DNA of 64,000 bases from DASVBE01 sp963770375 (GTDB lineage: Bacteria > Actinomycetota > Actinomycetes > Streptosporangiales > Streptosporangiaceae), in contig CAVYPM010000012.1 of assembly GCA_963770375.1 (NCBI GenBank), positions 1 to 64,000 of the forward strand. The letters are read 5' to 3'. Every line of letters starts with the position of its first letter. Position 1 is the stretch's first letter. Shown here in pieces: positions 33,678 to 42,327 of the stretch. Made by a program: the position numbers and the translations under genes. A model generated the notes under the pieces. The model searched no databases. It worked only from the letters and a program-made list of their open reading frames with translations, and was not told the origin of the DNA.

Positions 33678-33714
33678 GATGCTGGCTGGCTCTCTGCAGG
33701 GGTCGGGCTTCGGC

Positions 33715-33733
33715 TTAGGTTAGCCTAACCAAC
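33715..33733 (-). promoter_or_regulatory. IdeR/DmdR iron box upstream of bfd-bfr
   Basis: TTAGGTTAGCCTAACCAAC matches the actinobacterial iron-box consensus TTAGGTTAGSCTAACCTAA at 17 of 19 positions, with a perfect GGTTAG-C-CTAACC core. It lies about 40 nt upstream of the bfd start. It could also face the methyltransferase gene on the other strand, but that start is further away. Confidence 0.85.
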
Positions 33734-33791
33734 CCTGTGCGCACCACTCGCGGGCCCGGCCGGGCAAGCCGGGCAGGCCGCCCGCGGGGCT

Positions 33792-34694
33792 ATGCTGACC
33801 GGGAAATCGGCGGGCCCGCGGTTTCCGCGGCAGCGGCACGGATGGAGGCAGCCTCGTGGCTGGAGCGGAGGGCACCGGAGCCGGCGGCACCGGTCGCAGG
33901 ACCCTGCCGTCGACCTCGCGATCGACACCTCGGTCGCCCACCCGGCCCGCGTCTACGACTACTGGCTGGGCGGCAAGGACAATTTCGCGGCCGACCGCGA
34001 AGCCGCCGAACGCGTCCTGGCCGTCTCCCCCGGCCTGCGCTGGCGGATCCAGGCGAACCGGCGGTTCCTCGCCCGCGCCGTCCGCTACCTGGCCGAGGAG
34101 GCCGGGATCCGCCAGTTCCTCGACATCGGCACCGGCATCCCCTCGGCGAACAACACGCACCAGGTCGCCCAGGAGGTCGCCCCCGACGCGCGGATCGTCT
34201 ACGTCGACAACGACCCGATCGTCCTCTCCCACGCCCGGGCCCTGCTGACCAGCGGCCCGCGCGGCGCGACCCAGTACGTCCACGGCGACGCCCGCGAGCC
34301 CGGCCCGATCATCGAGTCCGCCGCCGAGACCCTCGACTTCAGCCAGCCGGTCGCGCTCATGCTCATCGGCGTCCTGCACCTGATCCAGGACTCCGAGGAC
34401 CCGTGGGGCCTCGTCGCCTGGCTGATGGCCCAGCTCCCGGCCGGCAGCTACCTGGCCATCTCGCACCCGGCCATCGACATCGCCCCGGGCCAGGCCGAGG
34501 CGCAGCGGCGGTACAACGAGCGGGTGTCCACCCCGCAGACGCTCCGCGACCGCGACCAGGTGGCCAGGTTCTTCGAGGGCCTGGAGCTGGTCGAGCCCGG
34601 CCTGGTGTACGTGCACGCCTGGCGCCCGGGCGAGTTCGACACCGCGCCCGAGGACGCCACCTCGGCCTGGGGCGGCGTCGCCCGCAAGCCCTGA
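33792..34694 (+). CDS. SAM-dependent methyltransferase (actinobacterial DUF574 type), copy 1; start uncertain
   Basis: About 260 well-conserved residues: AHPARVYDYWLGGKDNFAAD, FLDIGTGIPSANNTHQVAQ (SAM site), IVYVDNDPIVLSHARALL, LMLIGVLHLI, GSYLAISHP and GGVARKP at the end. The family is expanded in actinomycetes and its substrates are mostly unknown. The best start signal, GGAGG 8 nt before a GTG at 33856, is in a different frame that reads MAGAEGTGAGGTG; one inserted base near 33895 would join it to SQDPAVDLAIDTS. In the open frame the start would be an ATG at 33792 with no ribosome binding site. The N-terminus is therefore doubtful. Confidence 0.8.
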   Translation: MLTGKSAGPRFPRQRHGWRQPRGWSGGHRSRRHRSQDPAVDLAIDTSVAHPARVYDYWLGGKDNFAADREAAERVLAVSPGLRWRIQANRRFLARAVRYLAEEAGIRQFLDIGTGIPSANNTHQVAQEVAPDARIVYVDNDPIVLSHARALLTSGPRGATQYVHGDAREPGPIIESAAETLDFSQPVALMLIGVLHLIQDSEDPWGLVAWLMAQLPAGSYLAISHPAIDIAPGQAEAQRRYNERVSTPQTLRDRDQVARFFEGLELVEPGLVYVHAWRPGEFDTAPEDATSAWGGVARKP

Positions 34695-34839
34695 CCGGCC
34701 CGGGCCCTGACTGGCCGCGGCACGGCGGCCCGCGCCGCGCCCACCGTAATCCTTCTCGGTTTGTCATAGATCGGTGCGGGTAGCGGCCGCCAGCCCAGCC
34801 GGCACCGGTTGACGGCCGGGCCGAGGAGGTCCGCTGATC

Positions 34840-36300
34840 ATGACGGAGACCACGGCCACCCGGCCGTCAGGGCGCAACCTGCTGGAAGAGCTGGACTCGC
34901 GGATACCCACGACCTTCTACTGGTATCTCGCCACGCTCGCCTGCGTCGGCGGTTTCCTGTTCGGGTACGACACGTCGAACATCGGCTCGGCGCTGCCGTT
35001 CATCCCGTATCACCTGTCCAGCTTCGCCACCGGGTACCTGGTCGCCGGGGCGTCGCTGGGCGCGGCGGCCGGCGCTCTCATCGCCGGGCCGCTGACCGAC
35101 CGCTTCGGCCGGAAGTCCCTGCTGATCACCGACGCCGGGATCTACGCGATCGGCGCGCTGCTGTCCGCGTTCACCATCAACGCCGGCATGCTGCTCGCCT
35201 CGCGCACGCTGATCGGCCTGGCCATCGGCGCCGACTCGGCGATCGCCACCGCCTACATCGCCGAGTTCGCCCCGCGGGACCGGCGCGGCCAGCTGAGCAT
35301 CATCCAGCAGTGGATGATCACCGTCGGGATCCTGGTCTCCTACCTCGTGGCCCTGGTCGTGCTGAAGGTGAACCCGGGCGGCGCCGGCAACCTCGACTGG
35401 CGGCTGATCCTCGGCCTCGGCGCGATCCCGGCGATCATCGCCGTCGCGCTGCGGTCCCGGATGCCGGAGTCGCCGCGCTGGCTGATGCGGCACGAGCGCT
35501 ACGCCGACACCAGCAAGGCGTTCGGCCTGCTCGGGATGAAGGTCTCCGAGGACGAAGCGCGGCAGGCGGCCGGCGAACTGGCCCGGCAGCAGGCCGAGCT
35601 CCACCGCAAGACCCAGTGGACCGCGGGCGTCCGCCGGGCCCTGATCATCGTCTGCGTGTTCTTCATCTTCCAGCAGATCACCGGCATCAACGTGCCGTTC
35701 TACTACGGCCCGCAGGTGCTGTCGACGTTCTTCGCCAGCGGCAACAGCGCGGTCGAGGCCGCCGTGGCGGGCGTCGAGGTCACCGCGATCCTCGGCGCGG
35801 TCAACGTGATCGCGACCTACTTCGCGTTCCGCTACATCGACCGGCTCGGCCGGCGCCCGCTGGCCATCGGGGGCTACTTCGGGATGGCGGTGTTCATGCT
35901 GCTCTCCGCGGCCGCCGTGGCCTGGCTGACCGACCTGCCGCAGACCGTGGTCGTCATGGTCGGCTTCTCGTTCTTCATCACGTCGTTCGCGATCGGCGTC
36001 GGCGGCACCGGCTGGCTGATCCAGGGCGAGGTGTTCCCCACCCCGGTCCGCGGCACGGCCGCCGCCATCGCGGCCGCGGTCGACTGGCTGGCCAACTACG
36101 CGCTGATCGAGGCGTTCCCGGCCTGGAAGAACGGGATCGGGCTGAGCTGGGTGATGGTCTGCTTCGCGGTCCTGTCGGTCGCGGCGATCGTCTTCGTGGC
36201 CCGGTGGCTGCCGGAAACCAAGGGGCGATCGGTCGAGGAGGTGGTCGACATCTTCGAGGAAGCGGCCGCCGAGCACCGGCCGCCGGCCGCGGTCGGCTAG
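34840..36300 (+). CDS. MFS sugar porter
   Basis: 486-residue 12-helix sugar:H+ symporter type protein. Signatures: GGFLFGYDTSNIGSALPF (TM1), GPLTDRFGRKS, PESPRWLMRHERYAD after TM6, QQITGINVPFYYGPQVL (QQxtGxN of sugar porters) in TM7, DRLGRRPLAI, and the C-terminal PETKGRSVEEV. A hexose, pentose or inositol substrate is likely. The ribosome binding site GAGGAGG is about 10 nt upstream of the ATG. It is convergent with the cupin gene. Confidence 0.93.
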   Translation: MTETTATRPSGRNLLEELDSRIPTTFYWYLATLACVGGFLFGYDTSNIGSALPFIPYHLSSFATGYLVAGASLGAAAGALIAGPLTDRFGRKSLLITDAGIYAIGALLSAFTINAGMLLASRTLIGLAIGADSAIATAYIAEFAPRDRRGQLSIIQQWMITVGILVSYLVALVVLKVNPGGAGNLDWRLILGLGAIPAIIAVALRSRMPESPRWLMRHERYADTSKAFGLLGMKVSEDEARQAAGELARQQAELHRKTQWTAGVRRALIIVCVFFIFQQITGINVPFYYGPQVLSTFFASGNSAVEAAVAGVEVTAILGAVNVIATYFAFRYIDRLGRRPLAIGGYFGMAVFMLLSAAAVAWLTDLPQTVVVMVGFSFFITSFAIGVGGTGWLIQGEVFPTPVRGTAAAIAAAVDWLANYALIEAFPAWKNGIGLSWVMVCFAVLSVAAIVFVARWLPETKGRSVEEVVDIFEEAAAEHRPPAAVG

Positions 36301-36368
36301 CCCGACGGCACGCAGGCCGAGCGCGAGGTGGCCGAGCACACCGGGTCGGTGGCGGTCGGCGACCACAA

Positions 36369-36764
36369 TCATCCGGTGAGGTCCTGGCCCGTGGTGCTGG
36401 TGAGGTGGCCGGGGAGGTCGTCGTGCCGGTCGCCGGTGTTGACCGTGCCGGCCGGCTCGAACATCAGGATCGCGCCGCCGGGCGAGGAGGGCTTGTGCTC
36501 GGTGCCCCGGGGGACGACGAAGATGTCGCCGGCGTTCAGCTCGACGGTGCGCTCCTGGCCGTCGGCGTCACGAAGGGCGATGTCGAAACGCCCGTCGAGC
36601 ACCAGGAAGAACTCGTCGGTGTCCGCGTGGACGTGCCAGACGTGGTCGCCGCGGGTGTGCGCGATCTTGACGTCATAGTCATTGACCCGGCCGACGATCC
36701 GCGGGCTGTAGATCTCGGTGAACGCGGCCAGCGCCTGGCTCAGGCTGATAGGTCCAGAAGTCAT
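36369..36764 (-). CDS. Cupin domain-containing protein
   Basis: 131-residue single-domain cupin: WHVHADTDEFFLVLDGRFDI is cupin motif 1 (HxHxxxDEFFxxxxG) and AGDIFVVPRGTEHKPSS is motif 2 (GDxxxxPxGxxH). Metal-binding His/Glu residues are complete. Function ranges from isomerase to dioxygenase and cannot be fixed here. It starts at the ATG at 36764 with AGGGG close upstream. Confidence 0.9.
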   Translation of the reverse strand: MTSGPISLSQALAAFTEIYSPRIVGRVNDYDVKIAHTRGDHVWHVHADTDEFFLVLDGRFDIALRDADGQERTVELNAGDIFVVPRGTEHKPSSPGGAILMFEPAGTVNTGDRHDDLPGHLTSTTGQDLTG

Positions 36765-36833
36765 ACCCCTATCGTCAACGATCGTTAGCGTGTGGCCGTT
36801 GGCGGACCCGCTACATGGCCGGGAGGTCCTGAC

Positions 36834-37223
36834 ATGGCCAGTAAGTTCACCGAGCTTGCGATCGACTGTGCCGATCCCGGCGGCCTGGCCCGGTTCTGGT
36901 GCTCGGTCCTTGGCTACGAGGTGCGGGACGAAGAGGACGGGGTTGTCACCATCGGCTCCCCGCTGGTGCCTGAGGGCAGGAACCGCCCTGGGCCGGTGCC
37001 GCCGACGCTGACCTTCGCGCGCGTGGCCGAGGGCAAGACCCGCAAGAACCGGCTTCACCTCGACGTCAACCCCACCGACCGGGAGCAGGACGACGAGGTC
37101 CGCCGCCTGCTCGGCCTCGGCGCCCGGCACGCCGACGTGGGCCAGGCAGGCGACGAGAGCTGGGTCGTACTGGCCGATCCGGAGGGGAACGAGTTCTGCG
37201 TCCTCGCCGGCCGCTGCCCCTGA
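36834..37223 (+). CDS. VOC family (glyoxalase-like) protein
   Basis: 129 residues: FTELAIDCADPGGLARFWCS opening, RLHLDVNPTDREQDDEVRRL central and SWVVLADPEGNEFCVLAG at the end, typical of actinobacterial glyoxalase_6-type proteins. GGGAGGT lies 7 nt before the ATG. It diverges from the cupin gene, sharing a 69-nt promoter region. Confidence 0.88.
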   Translation: MASKFTELAIDCADPGGLARFWCSVLGYEVRDEEDGVVTIGSPLVPEGRNRPGPVPPTLTFARVAEGKTRKNRLHLDVNPTDREQDDEVRRLLGLGARHADVGQAGDESWVVLADPEGNEFCVLAGRCP

Positions 37224-37314
37224 CCGGAGACCGGCCTCGCCTGGTTCCGCTGGCCAGGAGCGGGTATATGCGCCAAAATTAGACTTCCTCGCAACTTTCA
37301 GGGGGCGATGCCAG

Positions 37315-37800
37315 ATGTCGCAGAACAGCGGTCCCGCTGCCCCGGGCCGCACATCAACGGGGACGGCGACGGCCGCAGCCGCCGCCCAGGCTCAGGCTGC
37401 CGCCCAGGACCCGTCAAGCGCCTCGGTCGGGGAGCTTGTCGGCCTCATTTCCAAGGACTTCTCGACGCTGATTCGCCAGGAACTCGACCTGGCGAAGGCC
37501 GAGGTCAAGCAGGAGGCAATCAAGTCGGGCAAGGCCGCGGGGATGTTCGGCGCGGCCGGGTTCGCCGGCTACATGGTCCTGCTCTTCGCATCGATCGCGG
37601 CCTGGTGGGGACTGGCCAACGTGATGGATCAGAGCTGGGCGGCGCTCATCGTGACCGGGGTCTGGGCAGTCATCGGGGCGGTGGCCTTCTCGGCCGGCCT
37701 GCGGCAGGCCCGGCAGATCCACCCGACACCCGAGCGGACCGTAGAGACCGTGAAGGAAATCCCGGACGCGCTCAAAGGACAGGCAGGGAGCTCAGCATGA
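37315..37800 (+). CDS. Phage-holin-like (Holin-X family) membrane protein
   Basis: 161 residues. The Ala/Gln-rich N-terminus is followed by the conserved SVGELVGLISKDFSTLIRQE and LDLAKAEVKQE, then two transmembrane helices (AAGFAGYMVLLFASIAAWWG, WAALIVTGVWAVIGAVAFSA) and a charged tail. Despite the name, chromosomal members are housekeeping membrane proteins usually paired with DUF3618 proteins, as here. The stop overlaps the next ATG (ATGA). Confidence 0.9.
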   Translation: MSQNSGPAAPGRTSTGTATAAAAAQAQAAAQDPSSASVGELVGLISKDFSTLIRQELDLAKAEVKQEAIKSGKAAGMFGAAGFAGYMVLLFASIAAWWGLANVMDQSWAALIVTGVWAVIGAVAFSAGLRQARQIHPTPERTVETVKEIPDALKGQAGSSA

Positions 37801-38261
37801 CCGAGGATCCGGACCAGATCCGCGACGGCGTCGAGCAGACCCCGGACCAGATCCGCGACGAAATCGAGCAGACCCAGCGGGAACTCAGCGCCGACGTCGA
37901 TGCGCTGACCGCCAAGGTCAGCCCGCAGCGGATCGTCCATGACAAGTTTCAGCGGGCCCGTACCGCGATGGGCTCCATGAAGGAGCGCGTCACCGGCAAC
38001 GCCGCGCAGAAGTCCGCCACGGCCGACGGGACCGCCGCCCCGGCCGCGTCCACCGCCAAGGACACCGTGTCCTCGGCTAAGGGCACCGTGACCGCGGCCA
38101 CCTCGTCGGCGGCCAAAACGGCCGGCACGGTTACCGCCGCGGCCCGCCGCGGCATTCAGGCCAATCCGGTCGCCGCGGTGCTCATCGCCTTCGGCGTGGG
38201 CTGGCTGATCGCCGTGCTGCTGCCGTCACGGGGCCGCGGCAGCGGGCGGCAATCCGGGTAG
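37797..38261 (+). CDS. DUF3618 domain-containing protein
   Basis: 154 residues. The DUF3618 signature QIRDEIEQTQRELSADVDAL with TAKVSP is preceded by a near-duplicate 12-residue unit (DPDQIRDGVEQT / TPDQIRDEIEQT). An Ala/Thr/Ser/Lys-rich linker follows, with one C-terminal helix NPVAAVLIAFGVGWLIAVLL. It is probably a membrane-anchored partner of the Holin-X protein, with which it is translationally coupled (4-nt overlap). The role is unknown. Confidence 0.9.
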   Translation: MTEDPDQIRDGVEQTPDQIRDEIEQTQRELSADVDALTAKVSPQRIVHDKFQRARTAMGSMKERVTGNAAQKSATADGTAAPAASTAKDTVSSAKGTVTAATSSAAKTAGTVTAAARRGIQANPVAAVLIAFGVGWLIAVLLPSRGRGSGRQSG

Positions 38262-38316
38262 CAGAACCCGCTCCCCTGGCAGCCCGTCCCGAGGACTACT
38301 AGCCCATGCGGGCGCC

Positions 38317-38826
38317 ATGGCCGGGATGACGCCGCGGCAGCGCGTCCTGCACGAGTGCGAGCAGCGCGGGAAGCCGCAGTTCGTGGCGGGCTGCGTCGCC
38401 CTGCTCGGGGGCGGCGAGGCCGACGACGGCCTCATCCTCGTTCTTGGCGGCGAGGCGGCCGGATACGTGCTGGCCGGCCGCGACGGCGGCCCGCACGGCT
38501 ACTGGCCCCGGGTCTGGGCGGCCCGCGGCCTGCTGCACGCCTGGGACGACCAGGCCACCGCGGCGATCATCGCCGCCACCGGCGACGACGCCTGGCGGGT
38601 CCGGGAGATGACGGCCAAGGTCGTCGCCCGGCACCGCGTCGGCGACGCTCTCCTGGCCGTCACGGCCCTGCGCGACGACCCGGTCCCCCGGGTCCGGGCC
38701 GCCGCCGGCCGCGCGGTCACGGCCATCACCGCCGGCGCCGCTGAGCGCGGCCCGCCGCCTGCGCCCGGCTGGCGCTCTGGTGAAATTGGTCCGTGCGCAT
38801 CGACCGGCTTGATCATCTGGTGCTGA
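38317..38826 (+). CDS. HEAT-repeat-like protein
   Basis: 169 residues. The middle carries HEAT-like helical repeats (WPRVWAARGLLHAWDDQATA, DAWRVREMTAKVVARHRVGD, DDPVPRVRAAAGRAVTAI). The last 20 residues run into the start of the next gene in another frame (34-nt overlap), so the true C-terminus may be as read or the overlap may reflect a recent extension. HEAT proteins of this size are common hypothetical proteins; the function is unknown. Confidence 0.7.
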   Translation: MAGMTPRQRVLHECEQRGKPQFVAGCVALLGGGEADDGLILVLGGEAAGYVLAGRDGGPHGYWPRVWAARGLLHAWDDQATAAIIAATGDDAWRVREMTAKVVARHRVGDALLAVTALRDDPVPRVRAAAGRAVTAITAGAAERGPPPAPGWRSGEIGPCASTGLIIWC

Positions 38827-39176
38827 CGGTGGCCAGCATCGAAGCGGCAGCGGAGTTCTACACGCGGGTCCTGGGCATGGGGGTGGTGACCTTCGGGGCC
38901 GGCCGCACGGCGCTGACCTTCGGGACCAGCAAGATCAACCTCCACGAGGCCGGGAAGGAGTTCGAGCCCAAGGCCCGGCGGCCCACGCCGGGCAGCGCGG
39001 ACATCTGCCTCATCGTCGAGGACGGCATCGCTGAGGTCATGGCCGAACTGGCCGCCGCCGGGGTCGGTACCGAGGAAGGGCCGGTGCCGCGCACCGGAGC
39101 GACCGGGCCGATCACCAGCTGCTACCTGCGCGACCCGGACGGGAACCTGATCGAGCTCAGCAACTACCGCCCGTGA
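38793..39176 (+). CDS. VOC family protein (glyoxalase/virulence-protein-like)
   Basis: 127 residues: RIDRLDHLVLTVASIEAAAE, FYTRVLGMGVVTF, INLHEAGKEF and SCYLRDPDGNLIELSNY, with the metal-ligand positions HLV, H (INLHEAG) and E (LIELSNY) intact. This subtype resembles STM3117/lactoylglutathione-lyase-like proteins. The start is a GTG at 38793 within the end of the HEAT gene. Confidence 0.9.
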   Translation: MRIDRLDHLVLTVASIEAAAEFYTRVLGMGVVTFGAGRTALTFGTSKINLHEAGKEFEPKARRPTPGSADICLIVEDGIAEVMAELAAAGVGTEEGPVPRTGATGPITSCYLRDPDGNLIELSNYRP

Positions 39177-39214
39177 TATGGCGGCCGTGACCTGGCGCCC
39201 GTGCCCGGAACCGC

Positions 39215-40177
39215 TTAGCTGACGTGCTGGAGCTCCTGCGGCTCGAAGGCCTCGACGGCGCTGGCGTCCACCTCGCTGAGGTTCATCGTGCGGGCCACGG
39301 CGAGGGCCTCCAGGCGGCGCCGGGCCAGCTGCCGCTGGTACTCGAAGTCGATGCCCAGGCCGGGCTCCTGGGTCGGCTCACCCGCCTCCCCGTAGCCGCT
39401 CAGGCCGGCGGTGAGCTTGGCCCAGCGCTGCTCGACCCACTCCCACAGGTCCGGGTTCTCGGCGATGATGCGCCGGCCCAGGTAGGTGCCGTAGGCGATG
39501 TGGCGGCGCTCGTCGCGCTGGGTGAGCTTGATCCCGGCCTGCAGGCCGGGCAGCTTGCCCAGGCGCTGGAAGGTCTGGTCCCAGCGGTGGTAGCCGGCGA
39601 TCGCCGCGACGCCCTCGATCAGCTGGTTGTACATCAGGGTGGCGTCCAGGATGGCCCGCGGGGACTGGTCAGTCTGGAGCCGGCGCATCACCCGGCTCAG
39701 CGGGCCGTCGAAGACGCCACGGCGCTGGCCAGCCGCGGCCTGCTGCTGGGACCGGGCGAGGTCGTCGAGGATCGACGGGTCGAAGCTGACGGCGTCGAAC
39801 CACCGGCGGAACATGTCGGTGTGCTTGGCCTCTTCCATCGCGAACATCGACAGGTACATCGTGTCCTCGAGCCGTCCGAGGTCGGACATGCACTGGAGCA
39901 GCGGGATGATGTCGAGCGTCACCGCTTCCTCGCCGACCATGAAGCCGCGGGCCGACAAGGCGACCAGCTGCCGCTCGTCGTCGGTCATCGTCTGCCAGTC
40001 GAGAACGTCCTGGGAGAAGTCGAGGTCGGCCGGGTCCCAGAACAGCTTCTTGGACTTCTCCCACAGCTTCCACGGCACCGAGTCGTAGTCGAGGCCGCGG
40101 GTGGAGCGGTAGCGGCCGCCGGCCGGGGTCTGCTGGTCGCTCTGGTCCTGGCTCTGGCCGGCCACCGTGTCGGTCAT
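39215..40177 (-). CDS. R2-like ligand-binding oxidase (R2lox)
   Basis: 320-residue ferritin-fold Mn/Fe oxidase. All ligands can be placed: E83, E116, H119, E188, E223 and H226 (GEEAVTLDI, EEAKHTDMF, LMYNQLIEG, DERRHIAYG). The Val86/Tyr183 pair needed for the ether crosslink of R2lox is present at the same spacing as in the mycobacterial protein (ExxV, YxxxxE), which separates it from ribonucleotide reductase R2 proteins. The physiological substrate is unknown; a fatty-acid-like ligand is bound in known members. It stands alone, convergent with the VOC gene. Confidence 0.93.
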   Translation of the reverse strand: MTDTVAGQSQDQSDQQTPAGGRYRSTRGLDYDSVPWKLWEKSKKLFWDPADLDFSQDVLDWQTMTDDERQLVALSARGFMVGEEAVTLDIIPLLQCMSDLGRLEDTMYLSMFAMEEAKHTDMFRRWFDAVSFDPSILDDLARSQQQAAAGQRRGVFDGPLSRVMRRLQTDQSPRAILDATLMYNQLIEGVAAIAGYHRWDQTFQRLGKLPGLQAGIKLTQRDERRHIAYGTYLGRRIIAENPDLWEWVEQRWAKLTAGLSGYGEAGEPTQEPGLGIDFEYQRQLARRRLEALAVARTMNLSEVDASAVEAFEPQELQHVS

Positions 40178-40333
40178 CTCGCCCCTCGCCGATCCGCAAA
40201 TGGTGTGCTCCCAGTCATACCCCGCGAAGCGCCGTGCCCGATCCTCAGGTCTCGGTAATGCCGGGGAAACAGGGGCTTTCCGGGCGGTAGGGTCGACTGG
40301 ACAGGGGCCCCGGGCAGCCAGGGAGCGTCAACC

Positions 40334-41176
40334 ATGGGGATGAGCGAGGCCAGCCGCGAGGGCGGCCCGGCGGCAGGTCAGCGAGCCGGGGGCGGGCCGG
40401 TTCTGGACACCAGCACGGCTCATCCGGCCCGGGTCTACGACTACTGGCTGGGCGGCAAGGACAACTTCGCGGCCGACCGTGAGGCCGGCGAGCAGGCCCT
40501 GAAGGCGTACCCGCAGCTGGCCGAGGCGGTCCGGTCCAACCGGGCGTTCCTGGCCCGGGCGGTGAGGTTCCTGACCGGGCCGGCCGGGGTGCGGCAGTTC
40601 CTCGACATCGGGACCGGGATCCCCTCCGCCGACAACACGCACGAGGTCGCCCAGCGGGAGGCACCGGACAGCCGGATCGTGTACGTCGACAACGACCCGA
40701 TCGTGCTGCTGCACGCACAGACATTGCTACGGAGTACGGCAGCGGGGGCGTGCGACTACATCCAGGCTGATTTGCGGGATCCGGCGCGGATTCTTTCCGA
40801 GGCCGGGCGGACGCTGGACTTCGGGCAGCCGGTGGCGCTGATGCTGCTGGCGATCCTGCAATTTATCCCGGACGACGCGGACCCGTGGGGGCTGGTGGCT
40901 CAGCTGATGGCGCCGCTGCCGCCGGGCAGTTACCTGGTGGTCTCGCACCCGACGGACGACTTCAACCCGAACCGGCAGGGCGAGTCGATCCAGCGGTACA
41001 ACGAGCGGGTGGCGGAGCAGGCGACGTTGCGCGGTCACGACGAGACGGTGCGGTTCTTCGCGGGCCTCGAACTGGTCGAGCCGGGGGTGGTCGCGGTGGC
41101 GAAGTGGCGGCCGCACAGCGACGTCGAGGCCGACCGGCCGTCGTCGATGTGGTGCGGAGTCGCCCGCAAGCCCTGA
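40334..41176 (+). CDS. SAM-dependent methyltransferase (actinobacterial DUF574 type), copy 2
   Basis: 280 residues, a paralogue of the 33.8-34.7 kb gene (shared YDYWLGGKDNFAADRE, FLDIGTGIPSADNTHEVAQ, IVYVDNDPIVL, MWCGVARKP). Here the N-terminus is clean: ATG at 40334 with GGGAG 8 nt upstream, then MGMSEASREGGPAAG. The methyl acceptor is unknown. It may be cotranscribed with the downstream hydrolase (33-nt gap). Confidence 0.92.
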   Translation: MGMSEASREGGPAAGQRAGGGPVLDTSTAHPARVYDYWLGGKDNFAADREAGEQALKAYPQLAEAVRSNRAFLARAVRFLTGPAGVRQFLDIGTGIPSADNTHEVAQREAPDSRIVYVDNDPIVLLHAQTLLRSTAAGACDYIQADLRDPARILSEAGRTLDFGQPVALMLLAILQFIPDDADPWGLVAQLMAPLPPGSYLVVSHPTDDFNPNRQGESIQRYNERVAEQATLRGHDETVRFFAGLELVEPGVVAVAKWRPHSDVEADRPSSMWCGVARKP

Positions 41177-41209
41177 TCATTAAGTCCTGACCGCTAGCAA
41201 GGAGCGCGG

Positions 41210-42022
41210 ATGAGCCGGGTTGACGTCGACGGGGTCGGGATCGAGTACGAGGTCACCGGGGAGGGGCGCCCGGTTGTGCTGCTGCACGGGTTCCCGGACA
41301 GCGGGCGGCTGTGGCGGCATCAGGTTCCGGCGCTGGCCGGGGCGGGATTCCAGGTGATCGTCCCTGACCTGCGCGGGTACGGGCGCTCGGACAAGCCCGG
41401 GGAGGTGGACGCCTACTCGATCCCGGTCCTGGCCGGGGACGTGCTGGCGGTGCTCGCCGATCTTGGGATCGGCAAGGCCCATGTGGTGGGGCACGACTGG
41501 GGGGCCGCATTGGCCTGGGCACTGGCGTCGTTCGCGCCGGGGAGCGTGGATCACGTGGCGGTGCTGTCGGTCGGGAACCCGGTCACGTTCCTGCGCACGC
41601 TCGAGCAGAGGCAGAAGTCCTGGTACATGCTGCTGTTCCAGTTCGCCGGGGTGGCCGAGCGGTGGCTGAGCGACGATGACTGGGCCAACTTCCGGACGTG
41701 GGGCGGCCACCCGGACGCCGATCAGGTGATCGCCGACCTGGAGGCGAACGGGTCGCTCACGCCGGGCCTGAACTGGTACCGGGCCAACGTCGCGGCCGAG
41801 TCGTGGGCCGGGCCGCCGCTGCAGCTGCCGCCGGTGCAGGCGCCGGTCATGGGCGTGTGGAGCAGCGGCGACTTCGCGCTCAGCGAGGTGCAGATGACCG
41901 ACTCGGCGGAGAACATGGCCGGGCCGTGGCGGTACGAGCGGCTGGACGGGCCTGGTCACTGGATGCAGCTGGAGGAGCCGGACAAGGTCAGCGCCCTGCT
42001 GCTGGACTTCCTCCCGCGCTGA
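41210..42022 (+). CDS. Alpha/beta hydrolase, epoxide-hydrolase type
   Basis: 270 residues: VVLLHGFPDSGRLWRHQVPA (oxyanion HGFP), PDLRGYGRSDKP, nucleophile VVGHDWGAALAWAL with Asp, as in epoxide hydrolases and dehalogenases, and the C-terminal GPGHWMQLEEP His. AAGGAG precedes the ATG. It is followed after 1 nt by the ASCH gene and 4 nt later by the ABC1 kinase, so the three form an operon. Confidence 0.92.
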   Translation: MSRVDVDGVGIEYEVTGEGRPVVLLHGFPDSGRLWRHQVPALAGAGFQVIVPDLRGYGRSDKPGEVDAYSIPVLAGDVLAVLADLGIGKAHVVGHDWGAALAWALASFAPGSVDHVAVLSVGNPVTFLRTLEQRQKSWYMLLFQFAGVAERWLSDDDWANFRTWGGHPDADQVIADLEANGSLTPGLNWYRANVAAESWAGPPLQLPPVQAPVMGVWSSGDFALSEVQMTDSAENMAGPWRYERLDGPGHWMQLEEPDKVSALLLDFLPR

Positions 42023-42023
42023 C

Positions 42024-42323
42024 ATGCAGTTCAGCAAGGAGCTGCGGGATCAGGTGATGGCGGGCGACATCACCGTGTCGTTCCGGCTCTGGCAGCGGCC
42101 GCAGGTCAAGGAGGGCGGCCGGTACTGGGTCGGGCCCGCGGAGATCGAGGTCGACTCGGTGGACCTGATGCCGTTCGCCGCGATCACGCCGGAGGATGTC
42201 CGCCGGTCCGGTGAGCCGGACCTCGAGACCCTGCGCCAGCGCGCCGCCCACGCGGGCCCGATCACGGACGCGACGCTGGTGTACCGGGTCGAGTTCCACC
42301 TCGTGGACCGACAGGGGTGCTGA
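42024..42323 (+). CDS. ASCH-domain-like small protein
   Basis: 99 residues: MQFSKELRDQVMAGDITVSF then RLWQRPQVKEGGRYWVGP and IEVDSVDLMPFAAITPEDVR, matching the ASCH/PUA-like fold (RNA- or nucleotide-binding, sometimes amidohydrolase). It starts 1 nt after the hydrolase stop, indicating coupling. Confidence 0.8.
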   Translation: MQFSKELRDQVMAGDITVSFRLWQRPQVKEGGRYWVGPAEIEVDSVDLMPFAAITPEDVRRSGEPDLETLRQRAAHAGPITDATLVYRVEFHLVDRQGC

Positions 42324-42327
42324 CACG

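Noticed and set aside
34867..36372. A 501-codon minus-strand frame opposite the sugar porter
   Set aside because: His/Asp/Arg-rich shadow of a fully convincing transporter gene on the plus strand.
37315..37800. Holin-like gene as evidence of a prophage
   Set aside because: Holin-X/DUF3618 pairs are ordinary chromosomal genes in actinobacteria and no other phage genes are nearby.
34867..41176. Biosynthetic gene cluster because of methyltransferases, hydrolase and cupin
   Set aside because: No core synthase or precursor peptide gene is present; these genes are scattered in different orientations and have ordinary promoters.
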